Positions 23,300-35,794 of a stretch of DNA of 64,000 bases are shown here, piece after piece. Source of the stretch: Macrotis lagotis (Eukaryota; Chordata; Mammalia; Peramelemorphia; Peramelidae); NCBI RefSeq assembly GCF_037893015.1, contig NC_133663.1:144303771-144367770 (forward strand). The letters run 5' to 3'. The translations under genes were made by a program, and so were the position numbers. How positions within the stretch are numbered: the first letter of the stretch is position 1; the number at the start of each line of letters is the position of its first letter. The notes beneath the pieces were generated by a model. It had not been told where the DNA came from. It saw only the letters and a list, made by a program, of their open reading frames with translations, and did no database searches.

Positions 23300-24495
23300 A
23301 AAAAGTCAGTAATTTTAATTCTTAGTATCTCAAATTTCTGGAACCTGTCTTTATATTTGCTCTTTATCAAATAAAATAATTTATTTAAAAGTTTACATTT
23401 ATTATAATACTTATAAATATACTAATTTCAAACTTATTTTTCCTATTCTTTTAGTTCTTTTTCATTCACAGTGATACTTTTCCCAGATTTTATATCTTAT
23501 TATATATATCCATATGAGATATTTAACCTTTTGCTATAAATTACTGAGAAGGCATTCTTTTCCCCACTAGGGAAACTCAGAAGAATATAACCATTCTGTA
23601 GGCAAGGATGGATAGACAATTTGAGGCTTAAAGAGAAAAGCTTTGTGAAGCATTGTGAAGATCAAAAATTTCTATTTTAAAATTAAGTCTGACTTTTTAT
23701 GGAACATGAAAAAGTAAAAAGATTTTTTAAATTATGTTAGGTTCAGCAAACTAAAGGAAACTGAGTTTCTGAATATTTTTCAATAATTTTTTGGAAAAGA
23801 AAACCCAAAAACCTTCTCAATGCTATTAGCTTTTGATTGCTATTCTACTTTATCTTTGATTTCTATATAGAAGTAAAGAAAAAAACTAAAGTCCATATTC
23901 TTAGTTTTATTTTATTGTATTTTTTAAAGGAATAAACAAAAAACTAATCAAGTTATAAGATGTAGTACCATTTAAACAAAACAATTAGATTTTTCAAAAG
24001 TGAATGAAATAGAGTGAAGGAGGAAGAGAAAGGAGAAAAGAGAAAAAGGAAGAGGAAAGGAAAAGAAAATGAGAAGAATGAAGGAAGGGAAAAAGGAACA
24101 AAGGAATGAAGGGAAAGAATATAGTAAGTTTTGGGGATTTAGAGTTTATAAGTTAATAGCAATTATCTATAAAAGAGAGGCAGCATCTTCACAACTGTAC
24201 AGAAAAAAATAAGATATTAGTTTCATTTTTCATGGGTGGAATCTGAAAGAACTGAGGAAAATTAGGTTCAAACTTCCAAAATAGGGCCAAGCAAAAAAAT
24301 GACTATTCACCATTAACCCAAATTCCCAATCCTGGATGCTGTACATTAATTTAGGTAATAATAGCATTAACTTTTTGTGGTTGTCTTATAACTGATTGAT
24401 ATTAAACTTCCAGTCCTCTAAGAGCCTATATCATTTTCAAATGAAATTCTATCCAGTTCTGTATCATCTTGTACTTTAGAAGTTGATTTAGAATA
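23300..24495. other. Unassigned DNA with a purine-rich tract
   Basis: Plus-strand A/G-rich tract at about 24003-24120 (gaaggaggaagagaaaggag type). No gene or other repeat is recognised. Confidence 0.6.
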
Positions 24496-24499
24496 ACTT

Positions 24500-24650
24500 T
24501 TTTTAGGGAGGGGGTGTTTGCAAACCAGTGGGGTTAAGTGACTTGCCCAAGGTCACACAACTAGGTAACTATTAAGTGTCTGAGGAAGATTTGAACTCAG
24601 GTCCTCCTGACTCCAAGGCTGGTGCTCTATTCACTACAATACCTTTTATT
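24500..24650 (-). repeat. WSINE1-like SINE, minus strand
   Basis: Contains 'ggggttaagtgacttgcccaaggtcacac', 'taggtaactattaagtgtctgagg', 'tttgaactcaggtcctcctgactccaaggc' and 'gtgctctattcacta': the complete reverse-complement order of the SINE family. Diverged at the tail side. Confidence 0.85.
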
Positions 24651-24654
24651 AAAA

Positions 24655-26765
24655 AGTGCAATAATATAACAACACATTGAATTTTTAGTAAAATCTACTT
24701 TGATTTCTGAAAAATATTAAAGGAATTCACATTAAAAAAGCATTTGTAAGGGTACATTTATACATAACAAATATCATTTTGTTCTGTTTGATTCAATGTT
24801 TTGAGCTGCCAAAAATATTTTTGGATCATGACCTATTACCTATTATGTTAGATAACCTTCCCAACTTCAAATCATCAACATATTGTTTTTAAATTGATTT
24901 CTTTTAATATCCAAATTAAATGTAAAATTTCATGTTAACAGGTTTTGCTGAATTTATACATTTTGGGTTATTTTATATTTGACTCCAAGTTGTGGAGAGG
25001 GCAAAACTGAAGTAATGACTGTGGGAGGAGGGTGATGAGGCAAACTGTTAACAGGAAAGTAAGGTGTTTCCCCTTTTAAGTCAAGGGTAGTTCAAGGGTT
25101 TTTTTCCCCGTTCTTTTAGAAAAGTTAGAATGCTACAGCACAAGATCTTAGGAATCATCTAGTCAATTGATTTGACAGACAGATGATGAAACTGAGGCCT
25201 AAAGATGAGAAATGATTTGCTCAAGTGACAGTCAAGATTCTAAGCATTTAAAGGAATGAAACAGATTATGCATTGACCTAATAGTGGTTTGTCATTCAAT
25301 AACAATAATTTTGCAAAAGTATTACTCAGTAAATGCTGTCTACCCTCTCTTCTGGTATGAGGATTAAATAGCATATACAAATGTAATTTGCAAAGAATGA
25401 TACAGTTGTAAGCTGATGTTAACAAAATAAAACAACTTTAATAAAAAAGTAGTAACATTATTAGGAAGCAGATTGTAAAATACAAAGTTATGACAATCAT
25501 CAGAAGTCCCCACTGTCATACTCTCATATCCTCTCTCTTCCTCTGAATAGTTCTTTTATCAGTGCTCCATGTGGGGAAGATTGCCCTATGACTTGAGATA
25601 TTTGATATGTGCTCTTAATAGGCTTGTGTCATAGATGCTGTGCATTTTAAATCTCTGTATACAATTCTCTTCAAAATGAAAATATCAGAATCAAAAAAAA
25701 TACTATTGTCTGGAATCCTTTGCCTCTTCTGCTGGCTGAATCAAAGTATCTTTATGAGTCTTATATGAATTGCCAAGGACATTCTGGTCTAAAATCAGAA
25801 AAGGAGTTACAATATTATTGCCTAAAACAATAGAAATGTGTGATGCCCCTTGACTTGAATATGTGCAATTACTTTAACATCTAATTTATCAGTTGCTGTC
25901 GTATGTGCCACCCACAATTAAAACATGAAACAATCCCTTTGAGAAAGCTGAGCAATACTGATTACAAATTCATAAGGAAATCTTAATAAAATTTATTTCA
26001 TTCTATCGCAAGGATTATTTGCTGTAAAAAAATGTCAGTTGCCAAGTTATTTGGTCTTGATTTTCCCCTTCGGGTTTCCCCTTAACTTTATTTCAATTTA
26101 TGTTCTCAAAACCTTAGAGGTCACTTAAAGAACAACATACTTTTCTTGTCTTAATTTGGTCAATATAATTTCTAATCATATATTGATTGGTAAGCTGAAG
26201 CTGTTTCACTCCCAAATAACTAGGAATAAACCAGCAGTGCTGTCATAAAAAATGACCTATATACATTCTTCACCTAAATTAGGTTAGACCATACTGGGCT
26301 TCAAAGAACACTCATTTCAGTCAGATATGAATTTTAGCAATCTAGACCTTGGGGGCAAATGCAGCAAGCTTCAGATATTTTCCTCATGCTCTGGGATTAA
26401 ATTAAAATGGTAAAAATGTTAAGTAAAAAAAAACCTTCTGAAGAATTTTACTAATTATGAAATCTAAAATTCTGAACTTACTAAAAGCATGACAAAAGTC
26501 CAAGCAGGCATACCAGTTTTTACTTCACATTAATGTTAAATATTTTAAGTTCAGATGTACAATGTTCAATATTCATATTGGCAAACCAGCTTGACCATGT
26601 GATCTGAACCATGTAAAGTTGAAAATCTCCCAAAAATAATTCCAAAAAACCCCACACATCTATTTAACTTGCCATGATATTTTACTTTGAACTGGCATAA
26701 TCTTATTTCAAAATAGCATTTATATTAGAAAAATGTAAAAATCTAGCAAAACCAGATATATTGAG
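24655..26765. other. Unassigned AT-rich DNA
   Basis: No convincing gene. A weak MIR-like phrase ('gacagacagatgatgaaactgaggcctaaagatgag') sits at about 25175-25215. The rest shows no recognisable repeat. Confidence 0.5.
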
Positions 26766-26767
26766 AT

Positions 26768-27830
26768 TCTTTTTTTTCTGGGCTTTAACATTCATTATTT
26801 TTTTTTCTTAAATTCTCAAACTCTTTTCAAAACAATTTACAGCATCATCCCCATTTCCAGTCTGATTACATAAACATTATAGGAGAAGGACCTAGAATAA
26901 ATATATAAGAAAAAGCCAAGACTGTGAAGCTAAGTGTATGCAGCAGATTATATCAAGGAAAAAAAAAGTCTTGGGGATGAAACAGGAATAACTGACATGA
27001 ATAAGATTCCCTTCAGTCATCTTTGTATTTTGTTCCATGTTTAAGAATGAGTGTAAGGGGTGGTTAGGTGGCATAGTGGATAAAGCACCGGCCCAGGAGT
27101 CAGGAGTACCTGGGTTCAAACCTGGTCTCAGACACTTAATCATTACCTAGCTGTGTAGCCTTGGGCAAGCCACTTAACCTCATTTGCCTTGCAAAAAAAA
27201 ACCGCAAAAAAAACCCCCTAAAAAAAATGAGTGTAAACTCCATATAATTGAAATCTCCCTTTTTGTCAATAGGTGTTTCTCTATATAGCTCATCTATTTT
27301 CTTCATCTGTAAATCGGTCCCCCATTGTTGTCAGCAACTCTCTCAGGTAATCTTCCTGAATGGTGCCTGTTGTTTCTTCATCAAAGCAAGCAAAAGCATT
27401 TCGAATCACGTCCTCTGGATCTGTTCCATTTAATTTCTCACCAAGCACAGTAAGAAACACGGTGAAATTTATTGGACCTGTAGTTTCATTCATCATAGCA
27501 TCTAGGTATGCATCAGTTGGATTCTTTCCTAAGGAAGCAAACATGTGCAAATCTTCTTTGTCAATGAAACCATCTCTGTTTTGATCAATCATGTTAAAAG
27601 CCTCCTTGAATTCTTGAATCTGTGACTGCTCAAACATAGTGAATACATTGTAAGTTTCTTGTTGAAGACGCTACTTTGTGGTCTTTGTCTTTGCCTTTTT
27701 TGCTTGACATATTGGCTAGTGGATCCCACCATCACAGAAACCAAGCAAAATTCAAGACTTTCTCCTCCTGCGCAAGACCAGAGGCGACCAGCTCTGAGGT
27801 GACAGTGACCAGGGTGTCCCCTCATCAAAT
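26768..27830 (-). pseudogene. MYL12: Processed pseudogene of myosin regulatory light chain 12 (MYL12A/B type)
   Basis: The minus strand carries an intronless copy of the regulatory light chain that binds myosin II heavy chain. The ancestral ATG is at 27710 and the terminal TGA at 27013-27015. Minus-strand 27637-27290 keeps 115 near-identical residues, including the first EF-hand loop [12 protein letters not shown], then [38 protein letters not shown] and [14 protein letters not shown]. Downstream, in another frame, come [20 protein letters not shown] and, beyond an inserted SINE, LKHGTKYKDD followed by the stop. Frame breaks lie in the N-terminal part (an excess of about 4 bases, with the RATS phosphorylation segment not conserved) and just after RFTDEE (one extra base). 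GC-rich 5'-UTR-like sequence reaches about 27830. The 3' UTR runs to about 26768, with AATAAT and a short A run. It is a dead retrocopy; whether the parent was MYL12A, MYL12B or MYL9 was not resolved, although the sequence fits MYL12 best. Confidence 0.95.
27057..27225 (+). repeat. WSINE1-like SINE inside the MYL12 pseudogene, 11-bp target-site duplication
   Basis: The head reads 'tggttaggtggcatagtggataaagcacc' with B box 'gggttcaaacc', then 'acttaatcattacctagctgtg', 'gccttgcaaaaaaaaacc' and an A tail. Flanked by AATGAGTGTAA at 27046-27056 and 27226-27236. It is inserted antisense to the pseudogene between the codons for the ...FT-L-I and LKHG segments. Confidence 0.95.
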
Positions 27831-27849
27831 ATTTTAAAAAAATACAAAC

Positions 27850-28425
27850 TATGCTTTCAATAAACATTGTTTAAAATGTTCAACAATTTGGGTCAGGCAC
27901 AGATATTTAGAGAAATCTCTAAAGAACCTCTTTCCAGTATGACAATCAATCATCAATGAATACCCTTTGGGTTTAGTCATTCAATCCATTGTGCAACCAC
28001 ACAACTGAATTGAGATCTAGCCCATAGCAATCCATCTTTTCCACAATCATGGTATATGAGACTTTGCCACATGTTTTGTTAACATATAATTGAAATATAT
28101 CTATAGCATTCCTCTGGTTGTTAACCTGCCAAAAAATAATATGTATTTAGTCAGACAGCACTTGTTTTTTTATAAAGCTTAGCTACTTGTAATAGTCTCT
28201 TCCTTTTCCATATATTCATTTGATTAATTAATTTCCCTAATTCTTAATTCATTTATTCCAAGACCACCATCATTCTGAATAGCAATGACTATATATCTAT
28301 TTCCAAATGGAAACTCCCTTTTAATATTGTAATTTCTGGTTTTAGCAATGACAGGGGCTTGGGAGAGAGTGCAAAGATCAAAAGAAAAGCAGCAAGAGTC
28401 AGGAGTCATAAGCCTTAATATGCCT
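27850..28425. other. Unassigned DNA
   Basis: I recognise no gene or repeat here. The frame at 28224-28409 (minus) has no family resemblance. Confidence 0.5.
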
Positions 28426-28427
28426 TA

Positions 28428-29425
28428 GATCTATATGCAGACCTTCCCCAATTGATAAATGGTCAAAGGATATGAACAGAAAATTTTCAAATTAAGAAAT
28501 TAAAGCTACATATAATCAAATGGAAAAGTGTTCCAAATCTTTATTGATTAGAGAAACACAAATTAAAACAACGAGATATCACTTCATATCTATCAGATTG
28601 GCCAAGATCTTTCAGATTGGAGAAAAAGGGGAAATGATCAATGTTGGAGAGGCTGTAGAAGTATGGGACATTGATGCATTGCTGATGGAGTTATGAATGG
28701 ATTCAACCTTTCTATAAGGAACTATGACCAAAGAGCAATAAAATTGTTCATGCACTTTGACACAGCAATTCCAGTTCTAGGTCTATATCCAGAAGATATT
28801 ATAAAAAAGGGAAAAGTCCTACATGTTCCAAAATATTCATAGTAACTCTATTTGCAGTGGCAAAGAACTTAAAATTGAAGGGATGCCCATCAACTGGGGA
28901 ATTGCTACAAGTTATGGTACATGAATACTATAAGAAACTATAAATGGCCATAATCTAGAGAAGCATGGAATGACTTTATGGGGTCTGATGCTGAACAAAG
29001 GGTGTAGAACAATGTATACATTAACAACAACATTAAGAGATGAACACCCTTGACAGAAGCAGCTCCTCTCAGTAGTTCAGAGAGCTAGGACAACTGTAAT
29101 AGACCGGCTATGGACAATGTCATCCCCATCCTGAGGAAGAAAAACAAAACAAAGCAAAAGTCATAAAAAACCTCAACTCTTTTGAATCTGATGAACCCTT
29201 TATAAAAATTATCTCTTATGTATCCCTTTCCCTTAATACTAATTCCTCACACCGAATATAATATAATTAATCTGTAAACATGTTAATCAAAAATATGTAT
29301 GTATAATGGTAATCTGACTATTTGCCACTGAGGAGAGGGATGGAAAGGGAGAATGGAAGGAAATTTTGTAACTTAAAAATATGCATTTGTATATGGATGG
29401 AAATAAATAGATAAATAGTCAATGC
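28428..29425 (+). mobile_element. L1 LINE 3' portion, plus strand
   Basis: Begins within ORF2 ('ccccaattgataaatggtcaaaggatatgaac', 'gagaaacacaaattaaaacaac', 'tatctatcagattggccaa'). It then follows the 12035-13062 L1 closely through 'ggcaaagaactt', 'gaagcatggaatgac', 'gaacacccttgacagaagc' and 'ggaaattttgtaacttaaa', ending near 29425 in A-rich sequence. No SINE interrupts it. ORF2 is truncated and frame-broken. Confidence 0.88.
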
Positions 29426-29759
29426 AGGAATAAAAGATCTATATACAGACCATAATTCTATGATCCCATGTGAATCCTCACTCCAGTATCTGTCAATCAA
29501 TTGCCCTGAAAATATTTTAAATAACTTAAAATGTATAAAACAACATCTGAGAATAAATATTAAAATTTAAAAGTCCAGAGGGTTACTCATACACCACTTA
29601 TGTACTTAATTCCTAGAAACACAATGAAGAAAATAATCACTATTCAATGGAGGTGGGGGTAATTTTTATTTTCTATAGAATATGGGAAAAAATGAAGTAA
29701 CTCCTTTCTCTGAGTTCCTAACTTTCTCTGAGAACAAGAAAAAAAAAAGAAAGGAAGAA

Positions 29760-29890
29760 AATAAGCATTAATTTCTTACTATGCACCAGATTTTGTATAG
29801 ATACAAGCTGTAAAGAATCATAGTTCCTTCCCTCAAGTTTATATTCTTATAGGGGCTCCAAAAACTGAAGACAGTTCCAGCATAAACCAG
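29760..29890 (+). repeat. Ancient L2/MIR-like fragment, plus strand
   Basis: 'taagcattaatttcttactatgcaccag', 'aaagaatcatagttccttccctcaagtttatattcttataggg' matches the start of the ancient repeat seen at 51920. Confidence 0.5.
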
Positions 29891-30587
29891 CAGTAAAAAT
29901 ATACATGTTTCTTATGATCAGAGTATACCAGAAGCAAGGCTTTTATTATAATTGAAGCAAATTGTCCTGGGAGTTCCACAAAATAAGGGAGTAGTATGTG
30001 GAGAAAAATCAGTCATTTTAGGAGGATAGCAAAGATGAAAACTCCATGATGAGTGGACCATAGGGAATGTAGATTGTTTCAGGGTGGTAAGAATTGATAC
30101 ACTAAGGGTCATTCCAGAATATGTCCATAGTAGAAGACAATATTTAAAAATATCAGAAGAAGTCACAAACAAGGTTGAGGAAATAAAATTGTAACAAATA
30201 ATTTATCACCTGTAAGAGCTCTATAGCAAGAAATGTTTCAACAAGGAAAATTTTAATGCTATAATTATTTACTAAAAATGGAGTCAAACTCAAATAGAAA
30301 AAGCATCCACTAAACTGTTAATAAGGATCCTTATAGCCTACATATTTATTTGGAAACCTACATGTTAATATTATCTATGTACAAATGGTTTTTTTTATTT
30401 ATATTTTATTACATTTTTATCAGGTTGGCAGAAATCTGGAATATTGCTAAGTTTTATACATCCCTGTAACTAGGATGACTCATTAAGGTCTTGAACTCTT
30501 GAAATCACAAGATCACTTGCAAGTAAATGAAACTCTGGTCCCAAACATTTTCTGACATTTTGGTTACTTGCCACTTTCCTGATGTGT

Positions 30588-30590
<3 letters not shown>

Positions 30591-30635
<45 letters not shown>

Positions 30636-30648
30636 GTATATATATATT
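30591..30648. repeat. (CA)n/(TA)n microsatellite
   Basis: About 20 CA units followed by TATATGTATATATATA. The minus-strand frame across it (30505-30717) is a repeat artefact. The remainder of 29895-31195 shows nothing assigned. Confidence 0.95.
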
Positions 30649-31199
30649 CCTTTTATTCATGTGATTCCCAAAAGATGGGATTAATAATGCTGGTGGTAAT
30701 CCAAAATTCATAGGCAAGGCATTTTGACAATAAAGCCAATGTAATAAGCAGTTTATTATTAAAGCATAGTGTCAAGGTAAATGGAAACCTTAGCCATGAT
30801 GTATCCCACATACATGAATTATATTCAATATCAGCTAATTTTTTTTAATTTTAAAAATATTTTTGCTGATATATTTTAATACCCTTCATTTTGAGTATAA
30901 TTTTTTTATATCCTGCCCACAGAGCTATAAAATGTAGAAAAGATTTTAAAAGAAGAAAAAAAGGTAGTCTAGCAAAGTCCAATTTATCAACCATGTCTAA
31001 TAGCATATATAATATTCCAAATCCATAGTCAACCAATTTTCCCATGAAGGAAAAATGTTCTAGCTATATCTTTTTTAAGAAAGACATTAGAAAAGTAAAA
31101 TATGGCCACAGTGGACAAATAAGAAAGGGCCTTGAAAAGAATATAACATTAATAATAATTCAAAGAACTGAGCCTGGAAAAAAAACTTAAGTGAGATAA

Positions 31200-31430
31200 T
31201 TCAGTTGAACAAAGCAAACATTTATTAAGTGCTACTTATAAGATGCTCTCCTAGACATTGAATGGTTCAAACAGTTACATAAGATTTTTAAAGAAAGATC
31301 ACTTCGAACTTGGAGGAGGTAACATCTAGTGAAGACTGCAAGTAGAACAAACAAACTTCAAGTATAAAGAAGAATGTATTCTATGTGTGGGAGATGGTGT
31401 ATGCAAATGTACAAGCTGAAGTTTGAGTAA
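31200..31430 (+). repeat. Ancient L2-like repeat fragment, plus strand
   Basis: 'aacatttattaagtgctacttataagatgctctcctagacattg', 'gatcacttcgaacttggaggagg', 'agaatgtattctatgtgtgggagatgg' follows the same phrase order as 51920-52200. Confidence 0.5.
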
Positions 31431-32199
31431 TTCAGTCTGAAAAAAATAAATCAAGTTTGATTATATTGTAGAGTTTATAGAAAGGAATTAAGATGAAATG
31501 AACTTAGATTATAAACCTATAGTTGAGTCAATTTGTGGAAAGACAAGAATGCCATAGTTATGGAGGTGGACAATAAAGAGTAACTGTAGGTTTCTGAGGA
31601 AGAAAGTGACAAATTTAGACCTACAATTTAGGATATGGTAATTATGTTTAAATATTTCAAGGAATATGACAGAACTATTTGTTAAAGATTCAGCAAGCAA
31701 AATTAGAACCAAAATAAGGAATTTTTGTGTACTGTTTGGTTTGGCTTTTTTACTCATTTGAAACAGCTACTTAAAAATTACTACCTTTGAAAAATTAGGG
31801 TCTTGTACTAAGAAAAAATGCATTTATCTGAAATTGAATGGCAGAAAAGAATTTATGATATAGGAAATTAGAGTAGGAAACCTCTAAAATATCTCTAAAT
31901 TCTCAAATTTTATAATTCCTTCTTGATAATTCTTGAAATTTGAAGGATAATGAGGTGAAAAAAAGGGAAAACACTGGAGTCACTAAAAGCATTTTTTAAA
32001 ATTACAAATAGTCATTCCAAACTCATAAATGGACTCATTTCAAAATGTGATTGTATTTATAGTAATGACAATTGGTTAAATAAAGTGCAATATAAAATTT
32101 TAATTGACTACTTAGACCTTTCCAGGAGTAACTTAAGTTCTTTTAATTAAAACATTGGAAAAATGTTAAACAAACAAGGAACTTTCATTTCTAAAATCT

Positions 32200-32215
32200 C
32201 TCTCTCTCACTCTCT

Positions 32216-32267
<52 letters not shown>

Positions 32268-32302
32268 ATTAGGACTTTATATAAAGGCACACACACACAC
32301 AC
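32200..32302. repeat. (TC)n-(TG)n tract followed by (CA)n in opposite sense
   Basis: A CT run passes into about 23 TG units ending near 32266. A short (CA)n with the complementary repeat lies at 32289-32302, 22 bases further. The two can pair as a hairpin. The frames at 32163-32421 are repeat artefacts. No other feature is seen in 31430-32960. Confidence 0.95.
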
Positions 32303-32962
32303 GCAAACAGAATATCATAGCTTCTTTTTTATTTACTGTTCAAAAACTTGATCTAAAATTTAATGTTTCTCCCACTATTAATAATGAAAGAAAAAGCCTG
32401 ATAATGAACTTTCCCGCCTAAACCTTTTTCATTTTGTTAACTGAGAAGTAAAACAAGTGCCAAGTTTCCTCATTATAAAAAGGAATTCAAACAGTGTTAT
32501 GGTAACAGATTATTATGTAAGACCATTTTCATGGTCTGACTGTTCAGTAACTTGTAAACAAAGGTAAGAGCAATATTTATATGAGGGAACATATGCCAAA
32601 ATAATTAGTCACAGGGAGATTTATGGATTTGATTTGGTGAACTTTTTTACTTTTATGACTCCTTTCCTTCATGTCTTTTGGAAATTTATTTGGTCATGTT
32701 TGTTACTACTGTTATGTTCTATTATTTGTTGAATAATTGGTATATATAATGATGGTTTATTAATATGGGTATACAAAACCACATGATGGTTATTTTTCAA
32801 AAACATGCTCTCATGTTAATTATTATTGAATTTGAAAATAAGAGGAGGGCAAAGATGCCAAATAAGATGGAGGAACAAAATCCCTATGAAGCATTTAGCA
32901 AAAACAAATGAACTATTAAGTTAGTTGAGGTATAAATTGCACTTTTTTGCAATCATAAATTA

Positions 32963-33020
<58 letters not shown>

Positions 33021-33053
33021 TCTCTCTCTCTCTCTCCCTCTCTCTCTCTCTCT
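32963..33053. repeat. (CT)n homopyrimidine tract, about 90 bp
   Basis: Nearly pure CT repeat with two CCCT interruptions. Long mirror-symmetric homopyrimidine tracts of this kind can adopt triplex (H-DNA) form. Confidence 0.95.
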
Positions 33054-33129
33054 TTTGTCTGTTAGCCTCATGACATCAATTTTTATGTCCACGTAGATAC
33101 AACTCATATCTGAGTATCAAACTCCCTTC

Positions 33130-33520
33130 ATATTTTTGAATTCCTGTTTTTGACAAATACCAACTGGCCATTTTTGCTATGATATCTCATCTTCTCCTCA
33201 AATTCCATATATCCAAAACCATACTTATTATTTGTCTCTTCACAATTTCTATCAAGGACTCATTTTTTTTTCTTTTTAACCAAGATTAGCAAACTCAGAC
33301 TCACCCACAATTTATCCATCCCCTTCATTGTTCACATCCATTCAACTATAAAGTTTTGCCAGTTGGATATTCACTGCAATTCTTATCACCTCTCCTCTAC
33401 ACTTATCACCCTCCTCAGATGAGTCCCTCATTACCTCTCACATATAATACAATCATAACTTGCTATTTCAATTCCTTCCCTAGTTTCTTCACCTCTAATG
33501 GATACTCCAAACATCTTCAT
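33130..33520 (+). repeat. L2-like LINE fragment, plus strand
   Basis: 'accaactggccatttttgctatgatatctcat', 'ccaaaaccatacttattatttgtctcttc', 'catccattcaactataaagttttgcc', 'cacctctaatggatactcc' resemble the late L2 ORF2/3' UTR order, strongly decayed. A short (GT)n and G run follows at 33520-33540. Confidence 0.45.
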
Positions 33521-33544
33521 TGTGTGTGTGTGTGGGGGGATTTT

Positions 33545-34205
33545 TAAGAAACATATTTAAGTGAATTATTTTTACAGCACAAACAGTAAACAGTGCAAGT
33601 TCAAATAAGACAGAGATCACTTTGAACAAAAAATGTTCTGGAAAAGTTTTATACAAGAAGAGAATGGAGCTTATTTTTCTAGGAATGAATAGACTTTTGA
33701 CAGGTAAAAGATTGAAAAGGGAAGGAATTTCATGCTTGTCATTTCTCAGGGTTTCTTACCATCAGAGGTCAGTCTCATGCTTCTTGTGCTGCATTTCTCT
33801 TCCTTAAACTATCCATTTCCTTGCTATCTTCCAACCTCAAATAAATGATATAATGTCATTAATTTTGTTTGGGCCTTAGGGGGCTATTTCTTCAATGTTG
33901 GGCTTACTATCTATCCATAAGAGTGGCACAAAAATATCATTCTTGCCTCTGCAATAACCAGACTAACCTCCAAAATTTTATGTTAGGAGGCATATTTCTA
34001 TGTCAACAAGGAATTAAATCAAAGATACTATGAAATCTGATCTGATTGAACATCCATCTTTGTGTTTTTCAAGAGACTTCTTCACTAATCCTCGACAGGA
34101 AATCATTATTCTCATTTTACAACATCTATGTGACACTTATATTGAACCTAGGCTTATGGTTATCCTGGATGAGTAAGATATACTCAGGCAGCATTTAGTG
34201 ATATG
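33545..34205. other. Unassigned DNA
   Basis: I recognise no gene or repeat. The frame at 33622-33807 has no family resemblance. Confidence 0.5.
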
Positions 34206-34214
34206 AAACAAGTG

Positions 34215-34535
34215 TGTCATCTGATCTTTGTCCTTCATTTTTGAAGAACATGACATCAGACAGATGACGTCATGACAAGCATGTAAATTTGGTTTGAGTG
34301 AGGGAAGTGCTGTACTAAGTCACCAACTTCATTTTCTCCTCCAGAATATCTGGATCCAGTGGCCAGATATGGATCAGGATAAATAGAGATGACCCTGAAT
34401 GTAAGGCAATCAGGGTCAAGTGACTTGACCAGAGTCACATAGCTAGATAGTGTCAAGTGTCTGAGACCAAATTCCAAATACTGTCTTCCTGACCCCAAGG
34501 CCAGTGCTCTCTCCACTGCATTACCTAGCTGTCCT
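34215..34535 (-). repeat. tRNA-headed marsupial SINE, long form, minus strand
   Basis: The plus strand reads 'tttgtccttcatttttgaagaacatgacatcag' at the tail end, then 'gtgagggaagtgctgtactaagtcacc', 'ctcctccagaatatctggatccagtggccagatat', then a SINE head in reverse ('agtgacttgaccagagtcacatagctag', 'gaccccaaggccagtgctctctccactgca'). The same family is present in plus orientation at 37910-38215. It differs from the WSINE1-like copies by the longer body. The frame 34256-34516 is a by-product of it. Confidence 0.75.
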
Positions 34536-34539
34536 TGGT

Positions 34540-35290
34540 GTTATCTGGGACCTGAGCAGACCCAACCCTAATTTCCATTATAGGACAGATGTCAGTTTAC
34601 TTTACTATTTATTATTCACTATTGACAATAGTAGAAAATTTAATGTTTGGATCAGGTAGTTATTTCATTAGTATATAAATATCTCTGTGTTTTGCAAAAA
34701 GGAAGATGTTATCTTCAAAGAGTAAGAATAGTAATATTCCAAAATGCTGTCTGAGGTCAGAAACAATGTATTTTCATGATGGAGTCAGAGTTGTAGAAAG
34801 GATCCATGATTAAAAAAGAGAGAAATCATTAAAAGTAAGCTATTATTTCTCAACAATTTTACATAAAACTGTAATTGTCATTTCATTGCTTGCCATCAGT
34901 TAAATATTCTAATTTGTAGTGGACTTCATTGAAGACTATGTAATAGTAAAATAAAAAGATACTTTAACTCAATATAAATATATTACTTTAATAATTCTTA
35001 TTATTAATTTTGTTAAAAATTATGAAATGTAAACCATATTTTTCAATGAAGATTTCTTTTTTGTTTAACTTTTTGGATTTCTAAAGGGATTAAACAGAAG
35101 TACATTGAGATAAAATTTTATTTAACTTTAAAATCTTAAGTATGCTTTTACTTCTATGATATAATGAGAACATCACTGGAATACTAATATAAATAGCAGG
35201 TCCTCTAAAATATATGTTATACTAATCTCAAGATTTTGCTTTGTATAATTTATCAAAGAATCTGATATTTAATTGATATTGGAATTCCAA
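34540..35290. other. Unassigned AT-rich DNA
   Basis: I recognise nothing here. Confidence 0.5.
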
Positions 35291-35299
35291 TTTCTATAA

Positions 35300-35440
35300 C
35301 TTTTAGTCTTAAATACCTGAAACTCAAAGAAGTAAGTGACTCGTATATGTTACCCCAGTTTATATGCATCAGAGAAAGGGCTTAAACACAAGCCTTCCTC
35401 AATCCAAGTCCAATTCTTAGCATGCTGCTTCTCTAGGACT
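35300..35440 (-). repeat. MIR-like SINE fragment, minus strand
   Basis: 'cctgaaactcaaagaagtaagtgactcg', 'agagaaagggcttaaacacaagccttcc', 'gtccaattcttagcatgctgc' match the reverse-complement MIR order. Confidence 0.6.
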
Positions 35441-35794
35441 CCTTTGTAATATACATTGAGAGCACTATCAATCTTATTAGTGAATATTGAATTTTTAAAA
35501 TTGATAGCGAAATTAACAGTCTTCTAGATCAAGATATTCACTTCATAGAAAAGTGAAATCGAGAATAAGCAGAGTAAGGAATAGAACCCCGGTCTCTTGA
35601 CTCTAAACTAATCATCTAAAAAACACAAAGTTCTTAGTATGAGTCCTGGCTGCTTAATCACTGGTGCTTACTACTTACTAATTGGTTACCTGCCTTCACA
35701 GGAATATTATGTATTTATCAGATACCATTCATAAATATGTGTGTATGTTCCATAGCTATACAAACATACACAAATACACACACATGCTCAGGGC

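Noticed and set aside
27360-27584. Plus-strand open frames over 27248-27584
   Set aside because: They are antisense shadows of the MYL12 retrocopy coding sequence.
32163-33107. Open frames of Cys-Val or Arg-Glu repeats
   Set aside because: They are translations of (TG)n and (CT)n microsatellites. The same applies at 30505-30717, 38260-38448 and 50819-51177.
34256-34516. 86-codon minus-strand frame as a gene
   Set aside because: It lies wholly within a SINE.
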